NCBI RefSeq assembly: GCF_001692445.1
Contig: NZ_MAQA01000036.1
Span: 1-51,004, forward strand
Direction: 5' to 3'
Length of the DNA stretch: 51,004 nucleotides
Source: Oerskovia enterophila
Lineage (GTDB): Bacteria; Actinomycetota; Actinomycetes; Actinomycetales; Cellulomonadaceae
Position numbers and translations under genes: made by a program. This document shows, in pieces, positions 50,201 to 51,004 of this stretch. The stretch's first letter is position 1. Every line of letters begins with the position of its first letter. Under the pieces are notes generated by a model. That model was not told the DNA's origin. It did no database searches and worked only from the letters and a program-made list of their open reading frames with translations.

Positions 50201-51004
50201 AGGCGCGCTCGCGCCAGCGCGGCCTCGTGGTCGACGACGACGTGCTCTTCGCGTTCTACGACGAGCGCATCCCCGAGGACGTCGTCTCCGCGCGCCACTT
50301 CGACACCTGGTGGAAGTCCGCCAGGCGCCGCGACCCCGACCTGCTCACCTTCACGCTCGAACAGCTCGTGCCCGACGCCGAGTCCGTCGACACCTCCCTC
50401 TTCCCCGAGACCTGGGCCCAGGGCGACCTCACGCTCCCCCTGACCTACCAGTTCCAGCCTGGGACCGACGCCGACGGCGTGACCGTGCACATCCCCATCA
50501 GCGTCCTGAACCGCGTCGTCCCCGACGGCTTCGACTGGATGGTCCCGGGCCTCCTCGACGAGCTCGCGACCGCGACCATCCGCTCGCTGCCCAAGCCCGT
50601 GCGCGTCCAGCTCGTCCCCGCCCCCGACGTCGCGCGCGACGTCGTCGGCTGGCTCCGCGAGAACACCCCGGCCTGGGAGGACATCACCCGCGCGGGCGAC
50701 ATGGCCGAGCCCTTCCACGTCGCGTTCACGCGCGCCGTCCGCGCCCTGCGCGACGTCGTCATCCCCGACGACGCCTGGGACGACGCCCGCACCGAACGCC
50801 TTCCCGGCCACCTTCGCATGACCTTCCGCGTCATCGAGGAGCGCCGCGGCGGCGAGGTCGTGCTCGACGAGTCCAAGGACCTCGTCTCGCTCCAGCGACG
50901 CCTCGCGCCCCAGGCGCAGGCGGCGGTGCGGGCGGCCGTCAAGGGGGCCGTCGGAGCGGCGTTGCGCGAGGCTGCTGCTGGGGCGGACGCGGGGAGGGGG
51001 GCGG
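47245..51004 (+). CDS. hrpA: HrpA-type DEAH-box ATP-dependent RNA helicase, 3'-truncated
   Basis: The frame is open to the last base, so the C-terminus is missing; 1253 codons are visible against about 1300 for E. coli HrpA. The first 125 residues are a disordered Arg/Gly/Pro-rich extension. Helicase motifs are GETGSGKTTQLP near residue 163, the DEAH box (DEAHERS) near 260, SATID near 292, then a conserved C-terminal HrpA domain (VHIPISVLNRVVPDGF). Residues 318-332 (LSEADRAGDLGTSDN) come from a 46-bp palindrome inside a 40-residue insertion between SATID and EVTGRTYPVEIRY. GTG start; no RBS. Confidence 0.93.
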   Translation, partial: MSTEPHGPARPAVDSPASAPTGEAGREPRTGGSPRRRRGGRGRAKPQVSEQNPATEQAEKADEAAGRTDSAPRRDAGRARAEKTPEGDRNARGERPTSGTSTRGNQRGTRRQQVSRAQLARAAERRAQVVVPPITYPEQLPVSARREDIAKAIAENQVVIVAGETGSGKTTQLPKIALELGRGRKGQIGHTQPRRIAARTVAERIAEEIGTPLGEIVGYQVRFTDQSSDQTLVKVMTDGILLAQIQRDPQLLAYDTLIIDEAHERSLNIDFLLGYLTRLLPQRPDLKVIITSATIDSQRFARHFAPGGPLPPLTADELSEADRAGDLGTSDNGSVAVDGPDGAAHHPPTAPVIEVTGRTYPVEIRYRPLSPDVDPETGKTKRGTAKGAAGQEKDLVTGIVDAVEELMAEGPGDVLVFLSGEREIHDTADALESRLGERTRDAKRPDFVEILPLYARLSSAEQHRVFQAHSSRRVVLATNVAETSLTVPGIHYVVDPGTARISRYSKATKVQRLPIEPIAQASANQRSGRSGRVADGIAIRLYSEEDFLSRPEFTEPEILRTSLASVLLQMISVGVVSSPDDVARFPFVEPPDTRSIRDGVQLLTELGALETAAEPAGRSGADKDAQPGRAVTRLTEVGRVLAQLPMDPRLARMIWEGSRRGVARDVAIIAAVMSIQDPRERPAEFRAQADQLHARFADPRSDFLTYLNLWEYVREQQRELSSSAFRRLCKAEYINFLRVREWQDVVAQLREMSKPLGIDMSYTPRTRGDATSGRGATSSGTTVAEATDQPVEHRLTWDDDTIHQALLAGLLSQIGMQEATEVKASSVAHLRGQQKELAMKRAKKQARNEYLGARGARFAIFPGSPLSKKPPVWVMAGELVETSRLWGRDVAKIQPEWAEELAGHLVKRTYSEPHWSTKQGAAQAKEKVLLYGVPIVADRTVLYGKVDPEAAREMFIRHALVQGEWTTHHQFFHENRRLLEEAEELEARSRQRGLVVDDDVLFAFYDERIPEDVVSARHFDTWWKSARRRDPDLLTFTLEQLVPDAESVDTSLFPETWAQGDLTLPLTYQFQPGTDADGVTVHIPISVLNRVVPDGFDWMVPGLLDELATATIRSLPKPVRVQLVPAPDVARDVVGWLRENTPAWEDITRAGDMAEPFHVAFTRAVRALRDVVIPDDAWDDARTERLPGHLRMTFRVIEERRGGEVVLDESKDLVSLQRRLAPQAQAAVRAAVKGAVGAALREAAAGADAGRGA
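48195..48240. repeat. 46-bp palindromic element inside hrpA
   Basis: Outer arms TGTCAGAGG (48197-48205) and CCTCTGACA (48230-48238) pair perfectly; the inner part has decayed. It aligns without gaps to the ABC-F copy at 31 of 46 positions and is read in the same phase (G-CTG-TCA-GAG), encoding LSEADRAGDLGTSDN. Confidence 0.8.

Overview
The window is about 51 kb of very GC-rich DNA with strong G/C third-position bias. It carries typical actinobacterial families: an excalibur protein, a DevS/DevR-like pair, a SARP regulator, LmeA-like proteins, a PrsW protease and an F420-type LLM oxidoreductase. Gene content and codon use suggest a Micrococcales actinobacterium near Cellulomonadaceae or Promicromonosporaceae (Oerskovia, Cellulosimicrobium or Cellulomonas). 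That placement is inference from memory, not a search. Forty-three protein genes are supported. The first (polysaccharide deacetylase) is cut at its 5' end and the last (HrpA-type helicase) at its 3' end. I saw no rRNA, tRNA, CRISPR array, insertion sequence or prophage; this looks like chromosomal backbone.

Layout. 1-8 kb: deacetylase, cold-shock protein, two uncharacterised proteins separated by palindromic repeats, a large TM0106-type nuclease-helicase, and an excalibur membrane protein. 8-12.2 kb: a polar amino-acid ABC importer with one ATPase, one permease and two tandem paralogous binding lipoproteins. 12.3-19.6 kb: a MerR regulator with its aldo/keto reductase, an AlkZ-like protein with an LmeA-like lipid-binding protein, an LLM oxidoreductase, a Bcr/CflA efflux pump, a VOC protein and a family-5 uracil-DNA glycosylase. 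19.6-27.5 kb: SbcC/SbcD with a parS-like palindrome inside sbcD, a STAS protein, a YbaK deacylase, and a PrsW protease with a membrane-anchored partner. 27.6-33.6 kb: an ABC-F ATPase, a VanY-type carboxypeptidase with a Thr/Pro tail, a coiled-coil lipoprotein and a phosphotransferase. 33.8-39.6 kb: DoxX, a DevS-like kinase, a hydrolase with a divergent SARP regulator, and a DevR-like regulator. 39.8-51 kb: a PAP2-diacylglycerol kinase fusion, an acyltransferase, small secreted and membrane proteins, a cyclase, an LmeA-like protein, DUF427, a GAP-family transporter and HrpA.

The most unusual observation is a 46-bp palindromic element in three diverged copies. One directly follows a stop codon (18268-18313). 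The other two lie inside coding sequences, the ABC-F gene (29017-29062) and hrpA (48195-48240). Both are in the same reading phase and encode related 15-residue peptides (LSEPGRGAARPSSDD and LSEADRAGDLGTSDN). This resembles the protein-coding palindromic elements of Rickettsia, but in an actinobacterium. A second, unrelated 55-bp palindrome occurs twice at 1.8 and 2.6 kb.

The regulation is unusually readable. A tandem pair of DevR-like boxes lies upstream of doxX, next to a DevS-like gene. SARP-type direct repeats sit at the expected distance from a -10 of the divergent hydrolase. A MerR-type promoter with a 19-bp spacer precedes the reductase. Many genes have a -10 hexamer only 5-7 nt before the start codon, so leaderless mRNAs appear common.
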